From: Mycobacterium sp. E183
GTDB lineage: Bacteria > Actinomycetota > Actinomycetes > Mycobacteriales > Mycobacteriaceae
Direction: 5' to 3'
NCBI RefSeq assembly: GCF_001667735.1
Contig: NZ_LZJN01000196.1
Span: 1 to 51,411 of the forward strand
Length of the DNA stretch: 51,411 nucleotides
The position numbers were made by a program, and so were the translations under genes. Under the pieces are notes generated by a model. It saw only the letters and a list, made by a program, of their open reading frames with translations, had not been told where the DNA came from and made no database searches. Below, in pieces: positions 25,087-33,297 of the stretch. How positions within the stretch are numbered: the stretch's first letter is position 1; every line of letters begins with the position of its first letter.

Positions 25087-26745
25087 ATGACCGCGAACGC
25101 ACGGCAACCCCTGGCCGGGGCCCTCGAAGGGTTTGTGCCGTTCCCCGCCGACCGCGCCGCCGCGTATCGGGCGGCCGGCTACTGGACTGGGCGCACTTTG
25201 GACAGCATCCTCAGCGACGCCGCGCGGCGCTGGCCCGACCGAACCGCCGCGCTCGACGCCGCGGACGGCTTCGGCTTGAGCTACGCGCGGCTCGACGAGC
25301 GCGCCGGCCGCGCCGCCGCGGGACTGCGGGCACTGGGCATCGCGCCCGGCGACCGGGTGCTGCTGCAATTGCCGAACGGTTGCCAGTTCGCGGTGGCGCT
25401 CTTCGGGCTGCTGCGGGCGGGCGCCATCCCGGTGTTGTGTCTGCCCGGCCACCGGGCGGCCGAATTGGGGCACTTCGCCGCCGTGAGCGGGGCCACCGCG
25501 TTGGTGATCGCCGACGCGGCCAACGGTTTCGATTACCGCGCCATGGCGCGCGCTCTCGTCGCGGACCACCCGACGCTCGCCCACGTCATCGTCGACGGTG
25601 AGCCGGGCTCGTTCACCTCGTGGACGCAACTATGCGGTCAGGCCACCGCCCCACCTCCGACGCCGCCGGCCGACCCCGGATCGCCTGCCTTGCTTCTCGT
25701 TTCGGGCGGCACCACCGGCACCCCCAAACTCATCCCCCGCACCCATGACGACTACGTGTTCAACGCGACCGCGAGCGCACAGGTGTGCCGGTTCACCGCC
25801 GACGACGTCTATCTGGTGCTGCTCTCGGCGGGGCACAACTTCCCGTTGGCCTGCCCCGGCCTGCTCGGCGCCATGACGGTGGGCGCCACCACTGTGTTCG
25901 GCACCGACCCCAGCCCCGAGGCCGCCTTCGCCACCATCGAGCGCCACGGCGTCACCGTCACCGCTCTGGTGCCGGCCCTGGCCAAGCTGTGGGCGCAGGC
26001 CTGCGGGTGGGAGCCGGTGACGCCGAAGTCCCTGCGGCTCTTGCAAGTTGGCGGGGCGAAATTGGAGCCCGACGACGCCCGCATGATCCGTGCCGCGTTG
26101 ACGCCGGGGCTACAGCAGGTGTTCGGAATGGCGGAGGGGCTGCTGAATTACACCCGCCCGGGCGATCCGCCCGAGGTCGTCGACCACACCCAGGGGCGGC
26201 CGTTGTGCGTGGCGGACGAATTGCGGGTGGTCGACGCGGACGGCGAACCGGTCGCGCCGGGCGAGGAAGGCGAGCTCCTGGTGCGCGGGCCGTACACGCT
26301 CAACGGCTACTACCGTGCCGAGCGCGACAACGAGCGCTGCTTCGACCAGGACGGCTTCTTCCGCAGCGGTGACCTGGTCCGGCTGCGGCGCGACGGGTAC
26401 CTGACGGTCACCGGACGGGTCAAGGACGTGATCTGCCGGGGCGGCGAAACCATCTCCGCGGCGGACCTCGAGGAGCAGATGCTCACTCACCCGTCGATCT
26501 TCTCCGCGGCCGCGGTGCCGCTGCCCGACCCGTACCTCGGCGAGAAGATTTGCGCGGCAGTCGTTTTCACCGGCACGGCGGTCACGTTGGCGGAACTGAA
26601 CACCCACCTCGATCAGCGCGGCACGGCCGCCCACGCCCGGCCCGATGTGCTGGTCGCCATGGCATCGCTACCGACCACCCCGATCGGCAAGATCGACAAA
26701 AAGGCGATCGCGCGCCAGATTTCGGCCGGGCAAGCGCCAAGCTGA
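25087..26745 (+). CDS. mbtA: MbtA, salicyl-AMP ligase
   Basis: The 552-residue stand-alone aryl-acid adenylating enzyme activates salicylate and loads it on the MbtB aryl carrier domain. It begins MTANARQPLAGALEGFVPF and continues with strong similarity to MbtA throughout. Motifs are A3 LLLVSGGTTGTPKLIPRTHD, VFGMAEGLLNY (aryl-acid pocket/A5), YRSGDL-like FFRSGDLVRL, GRVKDVICRGGE and the catalytic-Lys region TPIGKIDKKA. The ATG at 25087 follows GAGGA. The earlier in-frame GTG at 25024 lies in the IdeR-box region and is rejected. It is divergent from mbtB and convergent with the TetR gene. Confidence 0.97.
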   Translation: MTANARQPLAGALEGFVPFPADRAAAYRAAGYWTGRTLDSILSDAARRWPDRTAALDAADGFGLSYARLDERAGRAAAGLRALGIAPGDRVLLQLPNGCQFAVALFGLLRAGAIPVLCLPGHRAAELGHFAAVSGATALVIADAANGFDYRAMARALVADHPTLAHVIVDGEPGSFTSWTQLCGQATAPPPTPPADPGSPALLLVSGGTTGTPKLIPRTHDDYVFNATASAQVCRFTADDVYLVLLSAGHNFPLACPGLLGAMTVGATTVFGTDPSPEAAFATIERHGVTVTALVPALAKLWAQACGWEPVTPKSLRLLQVGGAKLEPDDARMIRAALTPGLQQVFGMAEGLLNYTRPGDPPEVVDHTQGRPLCVADELRVVDADGEPVAPGEEGELLVRGPYTLNGYYRAERDNERCFDQDGFFRSGDLVRLRRDGYLTVTGRVKDVICRGGETISAADLEEQMLTHPSIFSAAAVPLPDPYLGEKICAAVVFTGTAVTLAELNTHLDQRGTAAHARPDVLVAMASLPTTPIGKIDKKAIARQISAGQAPS

Positions 26746-26756
26746 CAACGGATGAG

Positions 26757-27371
26757 TCAGCTGTCCTTGTCGCGCAGGGCGTTCAGCAGCCGGTCCATCA
26801 CCGCGCCGGCATCCGCGCGCGCTTGGCGCTGGTCGTCAGCGCGGGCGATGTAAAGCGTCGCCTCGCGCAGCGCCCCCATGACGGTTAGGGCCGTCGCCTC
26901 AACGGGCTGGCGCGGGATGCTGCCGGACTCGATCGCGTCATTCAGCAGCGCCGTCACGAATCCGATGTTGTACCGATGCCCGATGTCGCTCCAGCGTTCC
27001 CAGCCCAGCACCGCGAGCGCCTCCAGCAGCACAATGCGCTGAACCTCGGGATCGGAGCACGCGTCCAACCAAAGGCCCGCACACAATCGCATGATCTCGA
27101 CCGGGTCGGTGTGCCCCGCGGCCGCGACGGCGTCGACCATGCGCGCGGCCATCTCGCCCTCCACCTGCTCGAAAACCGCGGCGAAAAGCTCTGTCTTGTC
27201 GGCGAAATGGTGATACAGGGCCCCGCGCGTCACACCCGCGTCTCGCACGATGGTCTCCAGGGACGCCTCCGCGAATCCCAGCGATGCGAACAGGGGACGG
27301 GCGGCGCTGATCAGTGCGCCCCGCGTGTCGGCGGCACGCTCGGCCTGTGTCCGGCGACCATCCTGCGCCAT
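26757..27371 (-). CDS. TetR-family regulator
   Basis: The 204-residue protein has an N-terminal TetR HTH (TRGALISAARPLFASLGFAE, ETIVRDAGVTRGALYHHFADKTELFAAVF, about 16-63) and a C-terminal helical ligand domain (ERWSDIGHRYNIGFV). ATG 27371 is preferred over the 27398 start because it begins MAQDGRRTQ and has AAGGG upstream. A 17-bp operator-like palindrome lies 35 bases upstream of the ATG, and two related copies precede the next gene. This implies autoregulation and control of the isomerase-like gene. It ends 11 bases from mbtA, convergent, so it is not part of the mycobactin operon. Confidence 0.92.
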   Translation of the reverse strand: MAQDGRRTQAERAADTRGALISAARPLFASLGFAEASLETIVRDAGVTRGALYHHFADKTELFAAVFEQVEGEMAARMVDAVAAAGHTDPVEIMRLCAGLWLDACSDPEVQRIVLLEALAVLGWERWSDIGHRYNIGFVTALLNDAIESGSIPRQPVEATALTVMGALREATLYIARADDQRQARADAGAVMDRLLNALRDKDS

Positions 27372-27406
27372 GCAACCCTTACCTTTCACACCCCGCATGC
27401 ATTCTC

Positions 27407-27423
27407 ATACATACCGTATGAAG
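27407..27423. promoter_or_regulatory. TetR operator copy 1 (upstream of the tetR gene)
   Basis: ATACATACCGTATGAAG is identical at 15 of 17 positions to the symmetric site at 28223. It lies between the TetR start codon and the end of the divergently placed upstream gene. Confidence 0.7.
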
Positions 27424-27458
27424 GCGGCGGGAGGCGCCACCGCGGGAGGCGGCGTCGG

Positions 27459-28205
27459 TCAGAACACCCTGAGCCGGCGGACGATGTCCAGAGCCGACGG
27501 GTCCCCTTCCGCCTGGACAGCCAGGCCGTCCCAGGTGCCGCGCTGAGTGACCCAGCGGACGAACGCTTGCGAATCAGAGGTGATCCCCGCGGTCACATCG
27601 CCCCGGGTGCCGAGCCGCAGGGTTCGGGCACACAACCCGTCAAGCCGGACCTCGACTCCAGTGCGTAATGCGTTGAGCAGCTGGGTGTTCTGTTGCGGGA
27701 GGGCCGCCTCGATCCAGTCGAGCGTGGGGCCAAGCCGCAGCTCGTCGACCGTGGGCGGATCCGACTGCAACGGTCCATTCGGAGCGAACAAGTCGTACCG
27801 GAGATGGATGAAGGACTCGAAGACGAAGGTGGTGGGCACCACCGAGGCCGGATACGTTCCGACGTCCCCAATCGGTATCTCGACGTCTTGGCCCTCCACC
27901 GCGGCGAGCAACTCCAGCCCTCGCGCACTGACTGCCTCGTAGTCGGCCAGGACGTCTGCGGGCGTCATCCAGCGACGTGACTCCACATAGAGGTCAGCGG
28001 CGCGTTCGGCGGGCAGCCCACCGGGATCGGGCAACGTCGATGGATCGACCGCCAACCAGTAGCTACACGCCATGTGCGACACCAGATCCTGAACAGACCA
28101 TCCAGGACATCCGCTGTCCTTCGCCCACATCGAAGCGGGCAATCCCGAGCAGACCTCCAAAACAACTCCGCGTTCCTTCGCAATGGCATCGAGCGTGGCA
28201 CTCAC
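27459..28205 (-). CDS. Mycothiol-dependent maleylpyruvate isomerase-like (MDMPI/DinB-like) protein
   Basis: The 248-residue protein has the DinB-like MDMPI N-terminal helical bundle, recognised by GCPGWSVQDLVSHMACSYW with a metal-binding His near residue 44, and the later VVPTTFVFESFIHLRYDLF with its His. The C-terminal half (TLRLGTRGDVTAGITSDSQ, FVRWVTQRGTW) is the sterol-carrier-like MDMPI C-domain. Family members are thiol-dependent isomerases or S-transferases using mycothiol; the substrate here is unknown. The GTG start has AGGAGGTGAGG 5 bases upstream. Two operator copies sit just before that ribosome site, so the neighbouring TetR probably represses it, perhaps as a detoxification unit. 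Confidence 0.85.
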   Translation of the reverse strand: MSATLDAIAKERGVVLEVCSGLPASMWAKDSGCPGWSVQDLVSHMACSYWLAVDPSTLPDPGGLPAERAADLYVESRRWMTPADVLADYEAVSARGLELLAAVEGQDVEIPIGDVGTYPASVVPTTFVFESFIHLRYDLFAPNGPLQSDPPTVDELRLGPTLDWIEAALPQQNTQLLNALRTGVEVRLDGLCARTLRLGTRGDVTAGITSDSQAFVRWVTQRGTWDGLAVQAEGDPSALDIVRRLRVF

Positions 28206-28222
28206 TATCCCTCACCTCCTAG

Positions 28223-28239
28223 ATACATACCGTATGTAT
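28223..28239. promoter_or_regulatory. TetR operator copy 2 (near-perfect palindrome)
   Basis: ATACATACCGTATGTAT has perfect 8-bp arms around a single central C. It lies 17 bases upstream of the GTG of the MDMPI-like gene, immediately beyond its ribosome binding site. Confidence 0.78.
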
Positions 28240-28243
28240 AAAC

Positions 28244-28260
28244 ATACACACTGTATGTAT
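28244..28260. promoter_or_regulatory. TetR operator copy 3
   Basis: ATACACACTGTATGTAT matches copy 2 at 15 of 17 positions. It is centred 21 bases (about two helical turns) from copy 2, fitting cooperative binding of two dimers. Confidence 0.7.
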
Positions 28261-28747
28261 GGAGTCAAGGCTTCACGGATCTCCGATCCCACCGTTGACT
28301 TTCGGCAACACCCGTGGCTAATCGTCTTCCTGCGCCGGCATTTCCGCTCGCGGCCAAAACGGTTGCCAACAGCCAGGTCTGGCAAAGCACGCAGAAGGGT
28401 TCCCGTGCCGGGACGCCTGGCCGGCGTGCCTCCGCGGCAAAGAGGGCGGCCCGGACGCGTACGACCTTCCCGGCCGCTCCGTCAGCGCGCGCTGGGCCGA
28501 ATGTAAGGCGTTGCGGCACATCGGGATAGCCCGGCCGTGGTATCTCTCGGGCGTTCGCGTCGGGTTCGGTCGCACTCAAAGGGAGACCGCGGCAGCCCCT
28601 TTCGCATTTTGGATGGCCCGTTCGTCCGATGGATGACGTGGGCAGAAGATTACTTCGACCGGTACTATTCCGCCTTAACCGAACCTGAGATATGGTGATC
28701 GCGGCGCCGTTCCGCAGGCCCGGGGGTGACAAGAATTGCATCGCCAC

Positions 28748-28763
28748 GATAGCGCCCGCTATC
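28748..28763. repeat. Perfect inverted repeat GATAGCG-CC-CGCTATC
   Basis: Seven-base arms with a 2-base centre, about 185 bases upstream of the putative small ORF. The centre is too tight for a stable hairpin loop, so an operator is more likely than a terminator. Confidence 0.55.
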
Positions 28764-28790
28764 CGGTGATGGTCGGGCCGAGGCGTCGAG

Positions 28791-28803
28791 TAAAAGGCTT
28801 TTA
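28791..28803. repeat. AT-rich palindrome TAAAAG-G-CTTTTA
   Basis: Six-base arms around one G in a locally AT-rich patch, 28 bases from the preceding inverted repeat. It is a possible operator or promoter region of the PapA operon. Confidence 0.45.
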
Positions 28804-28932
28804 GTAGTTATCTTGAGTTAGCCGCGCGCGAAATATGCGATCCGCGTTGCGGTTACCTCGCACGGCAAGACGACGGCGATCGGCGAGTCTTCTGCATTCT
28901 CGTGCGATTGTCACGCCCGAGGAGAATCTTCA

Positions 28933-29106
28933 ATGACTGCGCCCCGCGACGCTCTGACTGCTTTCGCGGCGTCAACTCGGACCAGCGTGAGCCAAATCAC
29001 TTCTGCGCATTCCACGCAGCTAGCGGCAGCGCCACTTGCTGGGCTCGTGGTGCGCAATTCCCTCGGCGGTCGAATTCATCCGGCAACCAATGCACGGTCA
29101 CGTTAA
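28933..29106 (+). CDS. Possible small ORF (57 aa) preceding the PapA operon
   Basis: ATG at 28933 is preceded by GAGGAGAAT at a good distance and opens 57 codons ending in TAA, 45 bases before the PapA-like gene. The product begins MTAPRDALTAFAASTRTS; it is Ala/Ser/Thr-rich with a mildly hydrophobic centre (LAAAPLAGLVV). I recognise no family. Third-position GC is only about 55 per cent, far below the neighbouring genes, which argues against long-standing coding use. It could be a leader peptide or a fortuitous frame. Confidence 0.35.
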   Translation: MTAPRDALTAFAASTRTSVSQITSAHSTQLAAAPLAGLVVRNSLGGRIHPATNARSR

Positions 29107-29151
29107 GGTCATCCGGACCGGCGTCGCCTACTGACGGAGGAAAGGTCGCGC

Positions 29152-30534
29152 ATGTTCCTGGGCACGGTTGACGACTGGACAGCCGAGGGCACCGTCGTAT
29201 CGTGGTTTCCCACCGCCAGCACCTACGAGCAGGCAGCCGACGCGCAATACCATCCGGCGGCGGTCAGTTATCAGCAGTCGCAGCATCTTCGGTATTACCG
29301 ACGCCAGGTCAACCGCGGCCGCGATATCCCGCGATTGTGCATAGGAGCCTGGGAGATTTGGGGCGTCTGCGACATAGACGCGATGACCCACGCGCTGAAC
29401 AGCCATGTGCGGCGGCACGACGCCTATCATGACCGGTTCGCCTTCGACGACGGCGACGAGGTGGTTCGCCACGTTATCGCCGACCCCGAGACCATCACGT
29501 TGGAAGCAACGGATCTCGGCGAAATGGCGCCGCATCAGATTCGCAAACTGATTCTCGATACGCCCGATCCGCTGCAATGGGACTGCTTCAGCTTCGGAAT
29601 CATCCAGGGCGAAGACCGCTTCACCATCTACATTGCCGTCGATCATCTGCGCGCCGACGGCATGTCGGCGGGTGTGATTTTCCTGGACATTCAGACGGCG
29701 TATTTCTCCGCGCTGCAGAAGTCACCCGTTGTGCCGATACCCGCACCCAGCCACCGCGAATACAGCGCGCGGCAACGCGCATTCACTGCGAGCCTCGATG
29801 TCGATTCGCCCGAAATTCGATGTTGGCGGGCGTTTCTCGCGGCGAACAATGGACTGCTCCCCAGATTTCCCCTGGAACTGGGCGAGGCGTCCGCCGATAC
29901 GCCAGGGGCCATCGAAGTGTTCGACCTGATCGATGACGACCAGGGCCGGCGATTCGAGGCGGTGTGCCGCGCCGCGGGAGCCCGCTTCAGTGGTGGGGTG
30001 TTCGCCTGCGCTGCCCTGGCCGAGCACCGGTTGACCGGCGCACCCACCTACTTCGGCCTCACCCCGTTCGACAACCGGCGAGATCCCGCGCACGCCGCGG
30101 CCGTCGGGTGGCTGGCCAGTTTCGTCCCGTTGGCGATACCCACCGCCGGTGCGTCATTCGACGAGGTGGTCATCGCTGCCCAGACATCCTTCGACACCAA
30201 CACGGCCCTCGGCGCGGTGCCCTACTACCACCTACTCGAGACGACGTCCGACGAGGTCGAGGTTCCGGACCGGCCCGTCCCGATGTTGTCCTTCATCGAC
30301 ATCCGAAAGCTGCCGTTCGGTGACTACTTCGATGGTTTGCGGGCCGGCATCTGGGGCGACAACCGGCTGTCGGAGACGGTGTGCATGTGGGTCAATCGCA
30401 TGCACACCGGGACCCAACTGGTGGTCGCTTACCCGGGCACCGACGTCGCCCGCGAGTCCGTCCAGCGCTATGTCGATACGATGCGTGCCGAGTTCACGAG
30501 GGTGTGCGACGCCGGGGTGCACAGCCGCACCTGA
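29152..30534 (+). CDS. PapA1/2/3-like acyltransferase
   Basis: The 460-residue protein resembles polyketide-associated acyltransferases of trehalose-ester synthesis (PapA1, PapA2, PapA3). The opening VVSWFPTASTYEQA, the segment MTHALNSHVRRHDAYHDRF, DPLQWDCFSFGIIQ and VDSPEIRCWRAFLAANNG are shared. The catalytic HxxxDG is H165-LRA-D169-G170. Such enzymes transfer fatty or polyketide acyl groups to trehalose-based acceptors in the cytosol. ATG 29152 follows GGAGGAAAGG. The stop overlaps the next ATG (TGATG), starting a three-gene operon. The usual neighbours (Pks, FadD, MmpL) are not visible, so the acyl donor must come from elsewhere. Confidence 0.9.
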   Translation: MFLGTVDDWTAEGTVVSWFPTASTYEQAADAQYHPAAVSYQQSQHLRYYRRQVNRGRDIPRLCIGAWEIWGVCDIDAMTHALNSHVRRHDAYHDRFAFDDGDEVVRHVIADPETITLEATDLGEMAPHQIRKLILDTPDPLQWDCFSFGIIQGEDRFTIYIAVDHLRADGMSAGVIFLDIQTAYFSALQKSPVVPIPAPSHREYSARQRAFTASLDVDSPEIRCWRAFLAANNGLLPRFPLELGEASADTPGAIEVFDLIDDDQGRRFEAVCRAAGARFSGGVFACAALAEHRLTGAPTYFGLTPFDNRRDPAHAAAVGWLASFVPLAIPTAGASFDEVVIAAQTSFDTNTALGAVPYYHLLETTSDEVEVPDRPVPMLSFIDIRKLPFGDYFDGLRAGIWGDNRLSETVCMWVNRMHTGTQLVVAYPGTDVARESVQRYVDTMRAEFTRVCDAGVHSRT

Positions 30535-31976
30535 TGGATTTACGTTCTCCCACGCGAGGTCCCGATGTCAGCACCCGGACACGCAGACGTGTCGCGGGGT
30601 CGCGACGTAGCCAAGCCGGGATGGCTGCGCGGAGGTTGGCACTGCTGGACCAGGCCGCATTCTTACGGCTGCGCGCCACCGGTCAAGGCAGTACGGTGCA
30701 GTGCACGTGGATATACGACCGAGACGTGAATGTCGACCAATTGCGGGTCTTCCGCGCCAATCTCGCCACCGGCCTGCTCGGACGGCGGATCGAGCGCTCG
30801 CCGCTGCCATTCGGGCGTCACCGCTGGGTGGCCGACCGCCGCTCACCCGATATCGCGCTGGAACCGTGCCGGCCCCGGTCGGCGCTCGGTGCATGGGTCG
30901 AAAGACGCGCGCAGGTGCCCGTCGATCCCGAGCACGGCCCCACCTTCCACCTTGGCGTCCTGCCATTCGACGGTGGCGGTGCGGCGGTCACCTTGGTGGC
31001 ATCACACTGTGTGGTCGATGGGCTCGGCCTCATAGCGGCGATCAGCGAGGCGGTCAACGCGGAAAGCGGCAAACATCGCTATCCACAGCCTAATTCACGT
31101 AGTCGGGCGCGCGCCGTCGTCGAGGACCTGGCCGGTGCGGCGCTCGCCGTACCGGGCGTCATCCGCGCGCTGATCGCGACTCTGGGGATCTTGTTCAAGG
31201 CGTCCTCCGGTCCCCGGGTTCCGCCCACGATGCCGCGGCCAGGTCCGCCCCCACCGGCCGACGACGAGCGCGCGGGCCTGCCATCGGTCACTTTGCAAAC
31301 CGACGCCGCCGCATGGGAAGCCCGCGCGCACGCCCTAAACGGAACCGCCAACGCCCTATTCGTCGCATACGCGGCCCGGCTGGCCCACCGGATGGGCAGG
31401 GTGCTCGCCGACGGAAGCTCGGTGACGGTCGTGCTTCCGGTCAGCGACCGCAGCGCCGATGACGACCGGGCGAATGCGCTGACCTCGATCACGCTCACCG
31501 TCGACGGAGCGGCGGCGGCCGGCGACTTGAGCCGGGTGCGTAAGGATGTCAAGACGCTGCTGACGTCGCTGCAACGGCAACCCAACGAAATGCTCGCCGG
31601 ATTGCCGCTCATTCCGTTCACGCCACGATGGCTGGTCCGGCGCGCCGAAGGCGTTGCCATGTCGACCGGCCAACTTCCGGTCGGCTGCTCGAATCTGGGG
31701 AACCTCGACGCCGCCGTGGGCCGCATCGACGGTGCGGACGCAGCCGGGGTCTGCATCCGGCTGGCCGAGCAGGGCGTCACCCGTCGCCGCATCGAGCAGA
31801 GCCATGGCCAATTGTTCTGCAGCACCGGAACGTTCAACGGTAGCCGGTTTCTCAACGTCATCGCCTGCCGAAGCGGGGCCGACAGTGCGGCGACCGCCCG
31901 CGAGCTCGCGTGCAGCGCGCTGGCCGACCTGCGGCTGTCCGCCACCACCGTCTACGAAGGCCGGACCGGATGGTGA
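30534..31976 (+). CDS. Second HxxxDG acyltransferase-like (condensation-superfamily) protein
   Basis: The 480-residue protein has a chloramphenicol-acetyltransferase/condensation-type fold signature: H158-CVV-D162-G163 within TLVASHCVVDGLGLIAAI. The N-terminal RRLALLDQAAFLRLRATG and the late PVGCSNLGNLD fit a PapA or wax-synthase-like acyltransferase; the exact family is not recognised. ATG 30534 is coupled to the previous stop by TGATG. An alternative start at ATG 30621 would remove an Arg-rich 29-residue leader and begin near the conserved fold. The stop lies 7 bases inside the membrane-protein gene. A second acyl transfer acting after the PapA-like enzyme is inferred. Confidence 0.75.
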   Translation: MDLRSPTRGPDVSTRTRRRVAGSRRSQAGMAARRLALLDQAAFLRLRATGQGSTVQCTWIYDRDVNVDQLRVFRANLATGLLGRRIERSPLPFGRHRWVADRRSPDIALEPCRPRSALGAWVERRAQVPVDPEHGPTFHLGVLPFDGGGAAVTLVASHCVVDGLGLIAAISEAVNAESGKHRYPQPNSRSRARAVVEDLAGAALAVPGVIRALIATLGILFKASSGPRVPPTMPRPGPPPPADDERAGLPSVTLQTDAAAWEARAHALNGTANALFVAYAARLAHRMGRVLADGSSVTVVLPVSDRSADDDRANALTSITLTVDGAAAAGDLSRVRKDVKTLLTSLQRQPNEMLAGLPLIPFTPRWLVRRAEGVAMSTGQLPVGCSNLGNLDAAVGRIDGADAAGVCIRLAEQGVTRRRIEQSHGQLFCSTGTFNGSRFLNVIACRSGADSAATARELACSALADLRLSATTVYEGRTGW

Positions 31977-33220
31977 ACCTGGACGTCGAGCCGAACCGAC
32001 GCGCACACCACCGCCGCTACGCGGCCTGCGCCGCCGCGATCGCGGCTTGGGCCCTGGTCGTCCTGTGGTTCGCGATCAAGGTCGTTCCGCTCGATGTGTA
32101 CTGGATGTCGTACTACGCCGCCGACTACACGCATGGGTTCGTCCGCCGCGGACTCGCCGGTGAACTGGTTCGCTTGCTCCCCGGACATTACTTCGCGGTC
32201 GCGCTCGGTTTGCGGTGGCTCTCGACGGCGGTCTATCTGTGCGGTCTGGCAGCGGTCGCGGGCGTGGTGTTGTTGGGTCGCGGCCGGTCAGAGCGCGGGC
32301 TGATGGTTGTGCTGCTGATCCCGTTGCTCCCCTTCGGTGTCCCGTTCGCCGCGTACTCGGCCCGGCCGGACCTGTTCGGCGGGGCCGCCCTGGCGTTGTT
32401 TTCTTCCGCTTTGGTGTTGGTGCGCTCCCGCAATATCGCGATGGCATGCTGTGCGGCCTACGGCGCCGCCATCGCGGCGCTGACACTGGTACACGAGGCG
32501 ATCGGGCTGCAGTTCGCGCTGGGCGCCGTGTTGGCGATCGTCGCCCTGGGTGGTGCGCTGGAAAACGGCCGGGGCCCGGGCGCCCTGCTGGCGGTGACGC
32601 CGGGTGTCTGCACGACGGCCGCCGTGGCGGCCTTCGGCCGCCACGACATCGCGGCTCAGCTTTGTGCGTCGGTGCCCCGTCACGTGATGCCCAACCCGTT
32701 CGCGACGGTCACGTCGCCGGCGTCGCTGCTGCACTACGTTGTTGACGGGCAATCCGTTCGAACCGACTATCACGACTGGGTGTGCCGCAACGTGATGCCG
32801 AACTACGACAACGGAATCGGCGATGCTGTCCGCGCCGTCGGCCACATCGGCATGCTCGGTCTCACGGTCTCGCTGATCTTCGGCGCCGGTGCCCTCGCGC
32901 TGACCATGTGGGGACTCAGCGCCATATCGGGGGTGTCGCTCGGCACGTTTGTCGAGGCGCTGCGGGGCCGGATGACGTGGGTCGCCGGCGGGCTCCTGTT
33001 GATCTGCCCAGTTTTTGTGACCGGCTATGACTGGACCCGCTGGTTGACGATCGTGACGTTCGATGTCGGCGTGGTCTTCATCCTCTTAGCGGCGGGCAGG
33101 CCGGAGATCGAGCGCGAGCCCACGCCAAAAGCGTTGCGTTCCTTCATCCTTCTCGCCGTCATACTGGCGCTGATCCCGGTAGGGGCGGTTCCGGGCTTCG
33201 GCGGGCCACGGATGCTTTGA
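31970..33220 (+). CDS. Polytopic membrane protein of unknown function
   Basis: The 416-residue protein has about 10 predicted transmembrane helices by inspection (for example AAAIAAWALVVLWFAIKVV, GLMVVLLIPLLPFGVPFAAY, IGMLGLTVSLIFGAGALAL, WVAGGLLLICPVFV). A conserved-looking HGFVRRGLAGELV follows the first helix, and an extramembrane loop of about 70 residues (PRHVMPNPF to VMPNYDNG) contains two Cys. The GFVRRGLxGEL motif occurs in families of multi-spanning envelope-polymer proteins; I cannot assign a reaction. ATG 31970 overlaps the upstream gene by 7 bases. In this operon it may flip, export or modify the acylated product. Confidence 0.85.
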   Translation: MVNLDVEPNRRAHHRRYAACAAAIAAWALVVLWFAIKVVPLDVYWMSYYAADYTHGFVRRGLAGELVRLLPGHYFAVALGLRWLSTAVYLCGLAAVAGVVLLGRGRSERGLMVVLLIPLLPFGVPFAAYSARPDLFGGAALALFSSALVLVRSRNIAMACCAAYGAAIAALTLVHEAIGLQFALGAVLAIVALGGALENGRGPGALLAVTPGVCTTAAVAAFGRHDIAAQLCASVPRHVMPNPFATVTSPASLLHYVVDGQSVRTDYHDWVCRNVMPNYDNGIGDAVRAVGHIGMLGLTVSLIFGAGALALTMWGLSAISGVSLGTFVEALRGRMTWVAGGLLLICPVFVTGYDWTRWLTIVTFDVGVVFILLAAGRPEIEREPTPKALRSFILLAVILALIPVGAVPGFGGPRML

Positions 33221-33297
33221 GCCCTGTCGCGTCCACTGCCGCGAAGCGCTCAATGATGGTATGCCCGGCGACTCGACCAGGCCTGTTTGACGATCGC

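Larger units (their letters stand above)
28261..28932. other. Intergenic stretch without a convincing gene
   Basis: Reading frames here are short and without family resemblance. The longest (28265-28747, minus) is compositionally poor and has no domain or ribosome site. Base composition is less GC-rich than the genes on either side, especially 28660-28870. It contains two short palindromes (28748-28763, 28791-28803) and presumably the promoter of the PapA operon. It could be remnant DNA between two unrelated transcription units or a small-RNA locus; the sequence does not decide. Confidence 0.6.

Noticed and set aside
28265..28747. 160-codon minus-strand open frame in the gene-free region
   Set aside because: No ribosome site, no recognisable motif, poor codon pattern and no operon context.
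28805..28835. TTGAGTTAGCC in the low-GC patch as an IdeR box
   Set aside because: About 11 of 19 positions and no symmetric right half.
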